Assembly (NCBI GenBank): GCA_016869215.1
Contig: VGEP01000035.1
Location: forward strand, 1-45,996
Length of the DNA stretch: 45,996 nt
Direction of reading: 5' to 3'
From: Alphaproteobacteria bacterium
GTDB lineage: Bacteria; Pseudomonadota; Alphaproteobacteria; Rhizobiales; Xanthobacteraceae
In this document: positions 38,125-45,996 of the stretch, piece after piece
Position numbering within the stretch: the first letter of the stretch is position 1
Layout: each line of letters begins with the position of its first letter
Notes under the pieces: model-generated
What the model was told of the DNA's origin: nothing
Database searches by the model: none
Seen by the model: the letters and a program-made list of their open reading frames with translations, nothing else
Program-made: the position numbers and the translations under genes

Positions 38125-40149
38125 ATGGCCGACAAGCGCACCATCCTGGTGTGTTCCTGCGAAGACACCATGCCGCTCGACGAGGGCGCGCTCCGGCGCG
38201 GCTGCCGCGGCGCGGATATCGAGACCGCCCGTCAATTGTGCCGGGCGGAGATCGAGCGGTTCCGCGCGTTTGCGGCGTCGGGCGATCCGCTGACGGTGGG
38301 CTGCACGCAGGAAGCGCCGCTGTTTTCGGAGGTTGCGGGCGAGCAGGCGGCGATTGCCTTCGCCAATGTGCGCGAGACCGCCGGCTGGTCGGCGGACGCC
38401 AAGAGCGCCGGCCCGAAGATGGCGGCGCTGCTGGCTGCTGCGGCCGAGCCGATGCCCGACGTTCCGTTCGTCGGTCTCGCGAGCGAAGGCGTGACGTTGA
38501 TCTACGGCCGCGACGATAGCGCGATCGAGGCGGCAAGATTGCTCGCCGATCGTCTCGACGTCACGGTGATGGTCGCGCAACCGAAGGGGCTTGCGCCGCC
38601 GAGGACGACCGAGTTCCCGGTGGTGCAGGGCACGATCCGCAGCGCGAAGGGCCATCTCGGCGCGTTCGAACTGACCGTCGACAATTTCGCGCAGCCCGAT
38701 CCGTCGTCGCGCGGCGAGCTGACGTTCAGCGCCGGACGCGACGGCGCGGTGTCGCAGTGCGACGTCGTGCTCGATCTGTCCGGCGGCGCGCCGCTGTTTC
38801 CCGCGCACGATTTGCGCGACGGCTATCTGCGCGCCGACCCGGCCGATCCGGCGGCGGTGCTGCGCGCGGTGCTGAAGGCGCGCGATCTCACCGGCACCTT
38901 CGACAAGCCGCGTTATGTGACGTTTACCGAGGACCTGTGCGCGCATTCGCGCTCCAGGATCGTCGGTTGCCGCCGCTGCCTCGATCTGTGCCCGACCGGC
39001 GCGATTACGCCTGCGGGCGACCATGTCGCAATCGATCCGCAAGTTTGCGCTGGCTGCGGGCAATGCGCCGCCGCGTGCCCGACCGGCGCCGCGGCCTACG
39101 CGTTGCCGCCGGCCGACGCGCTGATGCGGAAATTGCGCGTGATGCTGTCTGCTTATCGTGAGGCAGGCGGTGCGTATCCCATCGCGCTGCTGCACGACGA
39201 AGCGCACGGCGCGCCGTTAATCGACGCGCTGGCGCGGCATGGCGACGGCCTGCCGGCGAACGTGCTGCCGCTTGCGGTCAACGAGGTGACGCAGGTCGGG
39301 CTGGAGACGGTCGCGGCCGCATTCGCCTACGGCGCCAGCGCGCTGCGGTTCCTGCTGCGCGCCCGCGCACGGCACGACGTTGCAGGCCTGCACAAGACGA
39401 TCGCGCTGGCCGAACCGATATTGCAGGGGCTTGGCTTCGGGCCGGGCCGTGTTGCCGCGATTGAGACCGACGATCCCGACGCGCTCGGCGAGGGGCTGCG
39501 CGCCGTCGAGAAGGCCGAACCCGCGCCGCGGCCGGCGACGTTCTCGGCGGTCGGCGCCAAGCGCGACGTGATGCGGCTCAGCCTGCGCGAACTGCAGCGC
39601 GCGTCGCCCGCGCCGGTCGATATCGTGGCGCTGCCGGAAGGCGCGCCGTTCGGCACGGTCGAGGTCAACGTCGCGGGCTGCACGCTGTGCCTGGCCTGCG
39701 TCGGTGCCTGTCCCACCGGCGCGCTGTCGGCCGATTCCGAGCGGCCGATGCTGCGCTTTGCCGAGGACGCCTGCGTGCAGTGCGGGCTTTGCAAGGCGAC
39801 CTGCCCGGAGAAGGTCATCACGCTCAGGCCGCAGATCGACTTCCGCGCCGCGACGGCGGCTCCGCGCACGCTCAAGGAGGAGGAGCCGTTCCCCTGCGTG
39901 CGCTGCGGCAAGCCGTTCGGCGTCAGGAGCACCATCGAGCGCGTCGCGGCCAAGCTCGAAGGCAAGCACTGGATGTTCAAGGGTTCGGCGAAGCGCCTCG
40001 AAGTCATCAAGATGTGCGAGGACTGCCGCGTCACGGTGATGTCCGAAGAGGACTTCGACCCCTACGGCGCGCCGCCGCGGCCCGCGCCGCGCACCACCGA
40101 GGACTACCTGCGTGAGCGCGAAGAGAAGGCGCGCGAGGGCGAGAGCTGA
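38125..40149 (+). CDS. polyferredoxin-type 4Fe-4S protein
   Basis: Encodes 674 aa from ATG 38125 (ATG 38111 is out of frame). Cysteine clusters of ferredoxin type are CRRCLDLCPTGAI and CAGCGQCAAACPTGA around residues 285-320, and CTLCLACVGACPTGA and CVQCGLCKATCPEK near 520-570. A C-terminal zinc-ribbon-like pair CVRC...CEDC follows. The N-terminal 250 residues, with CSCEDTMPL and an Asp-rich middle, resemble the heterodisulfide-reductase/HdrA-like electron carriers. No signal or membrane helix: a cytoplasmic electron hub. Divergent from the DUF block; its link to FDH is contextual. Confidence 0.88.
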   Translation: MADKRTILVCSCEDTMPLDEGALRRGCRGADIETARQLCRAEIERFRAFAASGDPLTVGCTQEAPLFSEVAGEQAAIAFANVRETAGWSADAKSAGPKMAALLAAAAEPMPDVPFVGLASEGVTLIYGRDDSAIEAARLLADRLDVTVMVAQPKGLAPPRTTEFPVVQGTIRSAKGHLGAFELTVDNFAQPDPSSRGELTFSAGRDGAVSQCDVVLDLSGGAPLFPAHDLRDGYLRADPADPAAVLRAVLKARDLTGTFDKPRYVTFTEDLCAHSRSRIVGCRRCLDLCPTGAITPAGDHVAIDPQVCAGCGQCAAACPTGAAAYALPPADALMRKLRVMLSAYREAGGAYPIALLHDEAHGAPLIDALARHGDGLPANVLPLAVNEVTQVGLETVAAAFAYGASALRFLLRARARHDVAGLHKTIALAEPILQGLGFGPGRVAAIETDDPDALGEGLRAVEKAEPAPRPATFSAVGAKRDVMRLSLRELQRASPAPVDIVALPEGAPFGTVEVNVAGCTLCLACVGACPTGALSADSERPMLRFAEDACVQCGLCKATCPEKVITLRPQIDFRAATAAPRTLKEEEPFPCVRCGKPFGVRSTIERVAAKLEGKHWMFKGSAKRLEVIKMCEDCRVTVMSEEDFDPYGAPPRPAPRTTEDYLREREEKAREGES

Positions 40150-40155
40150 GCCAAA

Positions 40156-40761
40156 CTACGCGGCCCGATGCATCAGCACGCTGCCGCCCTCGTGCGGCAA
40201 CCGCGGATGCGGCGCGATATGGGCAACGCCGATCTCGGCGTAACCCCGCGCCCGGTAGAATTTCATCGCCGGCCGATTGTCCGCCCAGACGTGCAGGCTC
40301 AGGCGGTTGAAGCCTGCGCTCTTCGCGCGGTCCTGCGCCCAGCGCAGCAGCACGTCGCCGACGCCGCGCCCGCGGCATCGTTCGTCGACGGCAAGCGCAT
40401 TGAGGAACAAGCTGCCCCAGTCCTGCAACTCCATGATCGGCTGGATGTGCGCGTAACGCTCGGAGGCGAGGAGGTGATGGTCCTCGCCCTTGAGCAAGTC
40501 GGCGGGAAAGACGTTGGCCATGCCTATCACGTCGCCGCCGTCGCCTTCGGTCGCGACGCGGCAGTGGCGGTGGGAGATCGGATAGGAGTCGCCGCCAATC
40601 CCCACCGACAGAAAATCCTTCGCCGACACGAACGGGATCAGGTCGTCGAACAGGAACTCGTAAAGCCCGCCGCCGGCGACGCACATCAGTCGGGCAATGT
40701 CGCGGCTGTCCTCCGCGCGCGCGTCGCGGTAGGCGACTGTGCCGGGCGCGGACCCGGTCAT
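40156..40761 (-). CDS. GNAT-family N-acetyltransferase
   Basis: Encodes 201 aa. The acetyl-CoA site VDERCRGRGVGDVLLRWAQDRAK and SLHVWADNRPAMKFYRARGYAEIGV are typical GNAT motifs A and B. Longer than the minimal family, with an N-terminal segment (ARLMCVAGGGLYEFLFDDLIPF). Substrate unknown. The start overlaps the stop of the WD40-cytochrome gene (ATGA), so it is translated from the same leftward transcript. Confidence 0.87.
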   Translation of the reverse strand: MTGSAPGTVAYRDARAEDSRDIARLMCVAGGGLYEFLFDDLIPFVSAKDFLSVGIGGDSYPISHRHCRVATEGDGGDVIGMANVFPADLLKGEDHHLLASERYAHIQPIMELQDWGSLFLNALAVDERCRGRGVGDVLLRWAQDRAKSAGFNRLSLHVWADNRPAMKFYRARGYAEIGVAHIAPHPRLPHEGGSVLMHRAA

Positions 40762-42038
40762 TTCGACCTGGCCGTCGCCCTGGCCAGAAATTTCACCAGC
40801 GCCTCACGGTCGGCCGCCGAGCCGATCTTCTGCTCCGGCATCTTGGTCCCGGGCGTGTAGGCCATCGGGCCGACCTCGAACAGCTTTGCCACCGTCTCAG
40901 GCGTCCAGACGATGTCGAGCTTCTTCAACGCCGGCGAGAAGTCGTAGCCCGGCAGCGTCGCGATCTTGCGGCCGAAAATGCCGGCCAGCGTCGGCCCTGC
41001 GCGGTTGCCCTCGTCCGGCGTCAGCGTGTGGCAGGCGATGCAGGCGCGGTAAACTTCGGCGCCGCGGTCGCCGGCAAAGGGCGCGAGCGGATCGTCGGCG
41101 TCGGCCATCGCGACCGAGCCGATGTGGTCGCCGGTGATCGCGTTCCAGCGCCGCACCATGCGGTCGGTGCCGCCGGTCAGCAGCGTGCGGCTGTCGGGAA
41201 AGAATGCCGCCGACCAGACCGGCAGGCCGGGGCCGACCAGCGTGCGTGCGAGCGTGCGCGTGCGCCGCTCGAAGATCGCGACCGAGCCGCGGATGCCGGC
41301 GGCTGCAACCAGTGCGCCGTCGCGCGATGCGGCGATGGCAATGATCGGCGTGCCGGAGGTCTCGGCTTCGGCGCGAAGCTCGCCGGACGGCGAGAGAAAG
41401 AACACGCGCCCGTCCGCGCCGCCCGCGACGATCTCGCCGTCGGGCGCGACCGCGACCGCGTTCAGCGGCGTCGGCAGCGTAACGACCGCCGCCGAGCCGC
41501 TGCGGAGCGGCCAGATGCGCACGGTGAGGTCGTAGGCCGCGCTCACCAGCGCCCTGCCGTCGGGCGTAAACGCCACGCCGTTGACGTTTTGTTGATGGCC
41601 TTCGAGCGTCTGCGGCGCGCCGCCCGCGAGAGGCCAGAGCTTGACGGTGCGGTCCCAGGACGCGGATGCAATCGTGTTGCCGTCGGGCGACACCGCGAGG
41701 GCTGCGATAGGCGCGGTGTGGCCCTCCAGCACGCGCTCGGGCGCGGCGGCGCCCGGCTGCCAGATTGCGATGCGGCCGTCCTCGCCGCCGGTGACGATGC
41801 GGCTTCCGGCTGCGAAGACGACCGCGTTCACCGCGCTGTCGTGATGGCGCAGCACCTGCTCGGCGGCGTTGCGGGTCAGCGACCAGCGGATCGCCGACGA
41901 GTCGAAGCTGCCGGAGATCGCGGTCCTGCCGTCCGGGGCGATGGCGAGCGCGCGCACCGGTCCACCGTGACCGCGCAATTGCGCCAGCGCCGCGGACGCG
42001 GACAGCAGAACAAGGAGTGCGAGTGCGATCCTAGTCAT
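40758..42038 (-). CDS. WD40-cytochrome c fusion protein
   Basis: Encodes 426 aa with a signal peptide (MTRIALALLVLLSASAALAQ). Residues ~22-310 form a seven-blade propeller: LRGHGGPVRALAIAPDGRTAISGSFD, LEGHTAPIAALAVSPDGNTIASASWDRTVKLW and so on. Residues ~320-426 are a class I cytochrome c: heme motif CIACH (333-337) and Met ligand in TKMPE (Met400). Periplasmic electron carrier with a built-in docking platform. It follows the MoeA-PBP gene with an 8-base overlap. A link to FDH electron flow is inferred. Confidence 0.9.
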   Translation of the reverse strand: MTRIALALLVLLSASAALAQLRGHGGPVRALAIAPDGRTAISGSFDSSAIRWSLTRNAAEQVLRHHDSAVNAVVFAAGSRIVTGGEDGRIAIWQPGAAAPERVLEGHTAPIAALAVSPDGNTIASASWDRTVKLWPLAGGAPQTLEGHQQNVNGVAFTPDGRALVSAAYDLTVRIWPLRSGSAAVVTLPTPLNAVAVAPDGEIVAGGADGRVFFLSPSGELRAEAETSGTPIIAIAASRDGALVAAAGIRGSVAIFERRTRTLARTLVGPGLPVWSAAFFPDSRTLLTGGTDRMVRRWNAITGDHIGSVAMADADDPLAPFAGDRGAEVYRACIACHTLTPDEGNRAGPTLAGIFGRKIATLPGYDFSPALKKLDIVWTPETVAKLFEVGPMAYTPGTKMPEQKIGSAADREALVKFLARATARSK

Positions 42039-44025
42039 CGGCCGGCTGCATCCCTAACGCACGGATGCGCTCCCTGGTTCGCGGGTCGCGCAGCGCTTCG
42101 AGGAAGGCGCGCACGGCGGGCCTGTCGCTGCGGCTGTCCACCACCAGAAAATCGTACTCCTCCGGCGACAACGGCACGAATCCAAGACCGTACATATTTG
42201 CGACCGGCTCGATCGCCACGCCCCAGTCGGCGCGCGCTTGCGCGACTGCCGCCGCCACCGCGTTGTGCGAGCGCGGCTGGTTGGCGTAGCCCGGCGGACG
42301 CGCGCCCGCGAGCAGCTTGTCGATCAGAATGCGGGTGCCCGCGCCGGCGTTGCGGTTGACCATCAGGCACGACGGATCGGCGAGCGCGGCCTTGATCGCG
42401 TCGTCGGCGCTCTTGCCGTCGAAGCGCGCGTCGCCGGGGCGGAACAGCACGCCCTGCATGCGTTTCCAGCCCTTCACCAACGACAGGCCGGGCGCAAGCA
42501 GGTGCTTGTTGTAGATGCCGGTTTCAGCGTCGACGAGATGCACCGGCGCGACGTCGCATTGCCCGCGCTGCGCCGCGAGTGCGCCGCCCTGGCTGCCGAC
42601 CGCGACGGTGCGCACGCTGAAGCCGCGCTCGGCGAGCGCGCCCACCACTGCGTCAAGCGCGATGTCGTGGCTGCCGACGATGGTCACGTCGGGCGCACGC
42701 GCGGCGTCGCCGATCAGCGTCACGCGCGCGGCGCTGTCCGCGTCGAGCGCGGACGCCAGCGCATCGATCTCGATGAAACCGTCGGCCTGGGAAAAGCTCG
42801 TCACCGCGCCCGAGCCCTTGGTGGTCGGCAGCGCCGCAAATCCGCTGCCGTCCGGCACCAGCGACACCAGCACGAATTCCTTGCGGCCCATTTCCGACGC
42901 GATCCGCAGCGGCACGCGCGCTTCGACCGCGCGCGCGGCCTCCGGCGGGAGGCCTGCGCGGGCGCGAATGACGGGCGCGACGAAGGCGTGGAAGGTGAAG
43001 ATCGCCGAGGTCGGAAAGCCCGGCAGCACGACGACCGGTTTTCCGCCCGCGACCGCGAGGCACAAGGGCTTGCCGGGCTTGAGCGCCACGCCATGCACCA
43101 GGATGCCAGGCTTGCCGAGCTTGGAAGCCACTTGATGGGAAAGGTCTCCTGCGCCCTTCGACGTGCCGCCCGACAGGACGACCATGTCGCATTCGGCGAG
43201 CGCGCGGCGCACGGCGGCTTCCAGCGCCACCGGATCGTCGGGAAATGCACCGAACGGGACCGGCTCGCCGCCCGCTTCCGCTACCGCGGCGGCGACGATC
43301 GCGCCGTTGGAATCGTAGACGCCGCCAGGCCGGAGCGTTGCGCCGACCGCCACGATCTCGTCGCCGGTTGACAGCACGGCGACCCTGGGACGGCGCACCG
43401 CGCCCACTTCGGCAAGCCCGCAGGCCGCGAGCATGCCGGTCTCGCGCGATCCGATGCGCTGGCCCTTTCTCAAGAGCGTTTCGCCGCGCGCGATGTCGGA
43501 GCCCGCGTAGGAGATGAACTGCCCCGGGGTCGCGGCGCGGCGCAGTTCGATGGCCGGTCCGCTTTCGATCAGTTCGGTCTGCTCGATCATCACCACGGCG
43601 TCGGCGCCGCGCGGAACCATGCCGCCGGTGGCGATGGTTGTGGCCGTGCCGGGCCTGACTTCGACCGCCGGGGGATGGCCGCAGGCGATCACCTCGGCGT
43701 TGAGGGCGAAGTGTTTCGGCGCGGCGTCGCTCGCGCCCGCGGTGTCGGCCGAGCGCAGCGCGAAGCCGTCGACATTCGCGCGGTCGAACGGGGGTACGTC
43801 GATCGGCGCGGCCACGTCCTGCGCCAGCACGCGGCCGAGCGCCGCCGCGAGCGGAACGCGCTCCGCAGCCAGCGGCGATAGATCGAGATTGTTTTCGAAG
43901 CGGCGGCGGGCGTCCTCGGCGGACACCACTTCGAGAAACTGCTCCTGGCGCGCGGCCTTACGGACCGCTTCGATCAACTCGTTGTCCGCGTCCGGCGTGC
44001 GCGGCTTGCCGGTTCCTCCGCTCAT
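42031..44025 (-). CDS. MoeA fused to PBP-like domain
   Basis: Encodes 664 aa. Residues ~30-430 are MoeA-like: VPLAAALGRVLAQDVAAPIDVPPFDRANVDGFAL, VAVLSTGDEIVAVG, MVVLSGGTSKGAGDLSHQVA, VVLPGFPTSAIFTFHAF. Residues ~445-655 are a PBP-like (ModA/LysR-substrate-type) domain: VTIVGSHDIALDAVVGALAERG, HLVDAETGIYNKHLLAP, LMVNRNAGAGTRILIDKLLAG, VGWAIEPVANMYGLGFVPL-type end. No signal peptide. The binding domain could hand oxyanion to, or sense it for, the MoeA domain. Start in an ATGA overlap with the upstream MoeA-like gene. Confidence 0.9.
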   Translation of the reverse strand: MSGGTGKPRTPDADNELIEAVRKAARQEQFLEVVSAEDARRRFENNLDLSPLAAERVPLAAALGRVLAQDVAAPIDVPPFDRANVDGFALRSADTAGASDAAPKHFALNAEVIACGHPPAVEVRPGTATTIATGGMVPRGADAVVMIEQTELIESGPAIELRRAATPGQFISYAGSDIARGETLLRKGQRIGSRETGMLAACGLAEVGAVRRPRVAVLSTGDEIVAVGATLRPGGVYDSNGAIVAAAVAEAGGEPVPFGAFPDDPVALEAAVRRALAECDMVVLSGGTSKGAGDLSHQVASKLGKPGILVHGVALKPGKPLCLAVAGGKPVVVLPGFPTSAIFTFHAFVAPVIRARAGLPPEAARAVEARVPLRIASEMGRKEFVLVSLVPDGSGFAALPTTKGSGAVTSFSQADGFIEIDALASALDADSAARVTLIGDAARAPDVTIVGSHDIALDAVVGALAERGFSVRTVAVGSQGGALAAQRGQCDVAPVHLVDAETGIYNKHLLAPGLSLVKGWKRMQGVLFRPGDARFDGKSADDAIKAALADPSCLMVNRNAGAGTRILIDKLLAGARPPGYANQPRSHNAVAAAVAQARADWGVAIEPVANMYGLGFVPLSPEEYDFLVVDSRSDRPAVRAFLEALRDPRTRERIRALGMQPADD

Positions 44026-45134
44026 GGCCAGGACCGCACCATGACGCGCGTGCCCTCGGGATGGCCTTCGCTGTCGGCCGGCACGAGGATCCAGCCTTCG
44101 GCGCGCGCCAGAGCCTGCATCGGCAGGTAGCCGCTCGCGACCGGCTCGACCTTGCTCAGCCGCCGCCGCACCGGCACCACTTCCGCAAGTCCAAGCGGCG
44201 AGACGACCTTGCGCGCCAGTTCCGCCGCGAACGGCTGCTCCTCGATCATGCGAAACGCGAGCCGCGCCAGCATCCGCCGTCCGACGGTGAGCCAGCCCGC
44301 GAGCGCGGCGTCGAGCCGGCCGGGCAGGAGCAGCACCGGCCGCGCGCCGGCGAAGCCGACCGCGGTGGTTTCGCCCGGCAGGATGCCGATGCCGTGGAAA
44401 GCGACCTCGCCCATGCGCGCAAGCGTGCGCACGCTCGTGTCGTTGCGTCCGCTGCCGGTGCCGCCGATGGCGATCACGGCGTCGGCGTCGTCCGCGGCGA
44501 GGGCCGCTTCGAGCGTCATATCGTCGGTGAGCGCCGCTCCGCTGTCGGCCCCGATCGCCGCGGCGATCAAGGCGCCGGCCCCGCCGATCGCGTCGCCGCC
44601 TCCGGCGCGGACCATGCGCACGCGCGGCTCGCGGATCGTGACGCGCTCTATGCCGAGCGCGATCAGGAGCGCGACGTCGAGCCGCCGCAGCCGCGCGCCT
44701 GCGAGCTGCAATTTGAGGCCCGCGGCCGCGTCGGTGCCGGGCGCGAGCACGCCGTCGCCAGGCGCCACCGCGGCGAGCGCTGCAGCCTGTGCGCCCTGCA
44801 TCTGGACGGCGTCGAGTGCGGCAACTGCGTCGGCCGTTGCCGGCAGCGGTTCGCCGACGCCGATCCGTTGCGGCACAGACGAGAGCGGCGCGGGCGCATA
44901 GGAACCGGCGTCGGCGGTCTGCTCGGCGCGCACCGCGTAGCCGTCGAGCAAGGCGAGCGCCGCTTTCGGGTGGCCTGCCGCCACTACCGCGTCGGCCGCA
45001 AGCGTGCACCCTGCCGCATCGGCAGCCGCCACCTCGCGCGGTGCGACCGCCCCGACCGAAAGGTCGAAACTGGCCAGAACGTCGGCGAGCGGGGTCAGCC
45101 GCGCAATCCGCTGGATTTCGGAATCCGCAACCAT
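44022..45134 (-). CDS. second MoeA-like molybdopterin-binding protein
   Basis: Encodes 370 aa from ATG 45134 (MVADSEIQRIARLTPLADVLASFD). MoeA-type segments are AAGCTLAADAVV, LLDGYAVRAEQTADAG, VAPGDGVLAPGTDAA and the MPT-binding motif IAIGGTGSGRNDTSVRTLARMGEVAFHGIGILPGETTAVGF. The N- and C-terminal parts are poorer than in true MoeA. Paired with the MoeA-PBP fusion by overlap, the two probably form a heteromeric molybdenum- or tungsten-inserting unit. The first gene of the leftward run to the GNAT gene. Confidence 0.86.
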   Translation of the reverse strand: MVADSEIQRIARLTPLADVLASFDLSVGAVAPREVAAADAAGCTLAADAVVAAGHPKAALALLDGYAVRAEQTADAGSYAPAPLSSVPQRIGVGEPLPATADAVAALDAVQMQGAQAAALAAVAPGDGVLAPGTDAAAGLKLQLAGARLRRLDVALLIALGIERVTIREPRVRMVRAGGGDAIGGAGALIAAAIGADSGAALTDDMTLEAALAADDADAVIAIGGTGSGRNDTSVRTLARMGEVAFHGIGILPGETTAVGFAGARPVLLLPGRLDAALAGWLTVGRRMLARLAFRMIEEQPFAAELARKVVSPLGLAEVVPVRRRLSKVEPVASGYLPMQALARAEGWILVPADSEGHPEGTRVMVRSWP

Positions 45135-45208
45135 CAGAACAACTTGACGCGAAGCAGGCGGGGTGTCCAGTGTCGGCAAAAGGGGTTCACGCAACCGCGA
45201 ACCGATCT

Positions 45209-45433
45209 ATGGCGGAATCGAAGGTCAGCCTGCGCGGGCTGAAATGCCCGTTGCCCGCGCTCAAGACGAAGAAGCTGCTGTCCAGGATGGCGGCCGGCGA
45301 GGTGCTGACGATCGAATGCACCGATCCGCTGACGACCATCGACATTCCGAACCTGCTGCGCGAAACCGGCGACGCGCTGGTGGACAGCGGCAAGAAGGGC
45401 CGCGTGCTGACGTTCCGGATCAGGAAGACTTGA
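45209..45433 (+). CDS. TusA/SirA-like sulfur carrier
   Basis: Encodes 74 aa from ATG 45209 (GTG 45173 would add 12). KVSLRGLKCPLPALKTKKLL has the CPxP motif with the active Cys13, and the rest (VLTIECTDPLTTIDIPNLLRETGDALVDSG) is the beta-alpha-beta of TusA. Such proteins pass persulfide sulfur to partners; here FdhD or molybdopterin enzymes are suitable recipients. Divergent from the MoeA-like gene, 74 bases apart. Confidence 0.9.
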   Translation: MAESKVSLRGLKCPLPALKTKKLLSRMAAGEVLTIECTDPLTTIDIPNLLRETGDALVDSGKKGRVLTFRIRKT

Positions 45434-45526
45434 GCTCATGGACGCCCCTAACTTATTTGAAGAAGATTCTTCAGACAGGGCCTTCTGAGCTATGCAATTG
45501 CCGGATGGTCGCAGCGATTGATTTGC

Positions 45527-45886
45527 CTACGATTTGTAGTCTGTACGATTCCCTTTGCGATGGAAACGCCCGTCGCGAGCAGAAATTTCGCCAGTTTGTG
45601 CGTTTGCTGCGGCAAGGTGATAACGGTGGCAGAATTCGACAAATCTGCCCCTTTTGAATCCATCGTGGTAATCAACTCGACCGTAGACATACAGCCAGAT
45701 TTTCTGCTCCTGACCACGGATCGGAAGCCTGTTTAAAATTTCATCTCTTTCAATGAATGGCGCACCCTTTAGAATGGGATTGCCCTTCACAAGAACAAAT
45801 TTGTAGCTATCTCGATTCGAAAACTGCGGTGGCAGAAATTCATTGTCGTTACTGATTTGGCGACCGAACAGAGATGGTCCCGGTTT
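45527..45886 (-). pseudogene. IS-interrupted hypothetical gene, C-terminal part
   Basis: The minus-strand frame is open from about 45886 to TGA 45527 with protein-like content: GRQISNDNEFLPPQFSNRDS, YKFVLVKGNPILKGAP, IWLYVYGRVDYHDGFKRGRF, VEFCHRY. The YGRVDYHDGF..FCHRY pattern recalls a widespread Rhizobiales hypothetical family. No start codon with a ribosome-binding site is found before the IS end at about 45877-45893, so the N-terminus was probably cut off by the insertion. A new GTG at 45790 could not restore it. 45434-45526 shows no gene. Confidence 0.45.
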
Positions 45887-45930
45887 CCGGGACAGTTTGG
45901 CGGCTTGGCTAAGATGGATTCTGGGTTTGA

Positions 45931-45996
45931 TTACGCCGCCAATTTTTCTGGCTCCATGTCGATATCATAGACCTCGTCGGGCGTCCTGCCGCCGAG
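45931..45996 (-). CDS. IS3-family transposase OrfB, C-terminal end (partial)
   Basis: The last 21 residues before a TAA (45931-45933) read LGGRTPDEVYDIDMEPEKLAA. LxGRTPDEVY is the conserved tail of rhizobial IS3-type OrfB transposases. The element continues beyond the window. Downstream the palindrome GTCCCGG-TTT-CCGGGAC (45877-45893) probably forms part of its terminal repeat. Confidence 0.7.
   Translation of the reverse strand, partial: LGGRTPDEVYDIDMEPEKLAA

Noticed and set aside
1-45996. CRISPR array, prophage or rRNA
   Set aside because: No regularly spaced repeats, phage structural genes or rRNA sequence were seen anywhere in the window.

Overview
The window is GC-rich, densely packed alphaproteobacterial chromosome. 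Gene content (a Zur-type zinc island, TupBCA, an Fdh3-type formate dehydrogenase with the DUF3305/3306/6352/6505 block) and a pair of roughly 41-bp inverted arms of the kind common in Bradyrhizobium relatives point to the Hyphomicrobiales (Nitrobacteraceae/Xanthobacteraceae-like). The genus cannot be fixed from this sequence alone.

Layout. (1) 1-664: the end of an AmpG-like permease and a broken gene start. (2) 729-9368: a zinc-homeostasis island. A Zur-type palindrome at about 2971-2990 lies between a leftward operon (ZigA-like COG0523 GTPase, a small unknown protein, DUF1826) and a rightward operon (zur, two more COG0523 GTPases, a WD40 protein, a 100-aa unknown, type I FolE, HisI, a DsrE-like protein). 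A convergent arsR plus His-rich-protein pair closes it. (3) 9434-10291: fragments of two insertion sequences next to a decayed tRNA-like 3' end. (4) 10292-16290: an IclR regulator divergent from a probable catabolic operon (GMC oxidoreductase, glutathione transferase, AhpD/CMD protein, Bug-type binding protein, metallo-beta-lactamase-fold hydrolase). (5) 16858-16947: tRNA-Ser(GGA). (6) 17009-45433: a molybdenum/tungsten and formate dehydrogenase superlocus. It holds an HTH-plus-binding-domain regulator, tupBCA, a frameshifted modA remnant, a second FecCD-type importer that resembles MolABC in context, a signal-less ModA-like protein, fdhD, mobA, moeA and mobB, a cysteine hydrolase, the three FDH subunits with a TAT peptide and an HTH-TorD fusion chaperone, the DUF3306/3305/6352/6505/ligase-like block, a large polyferredoxin, a GNAT enzyme, a WD40-cytochrome c protein, a MoeA-binding-domain fusion, another MoeA-like protein and a TusA-like protein. 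(7) 45527-45996: a gene fragment and the end of an IS transposase running off the window.

How the parts work together. In the zinc island, Zur would derepress COG0523 metallochaperones and back-up copies of zinc enzymes when zinc is scarce. In the superlocus, oxyanion import (Tup, probable Mol), cofactor synthesis and insertion (MobA, MobB, three MoeA-type proteins, FdhD, a TusA-like sulfur carrier), chaperoning (TorD) and electron transfer (FdhB, FdhC, polyferredoxin, cytochrome c) all serve one periplasmic, cysteine-type formate dehydrogenase. The least described parts are the DUF/ligase-like block, the polyferredoxin, the binding-domain proteins that lack export signals, and the WD40 proteins in both islands.
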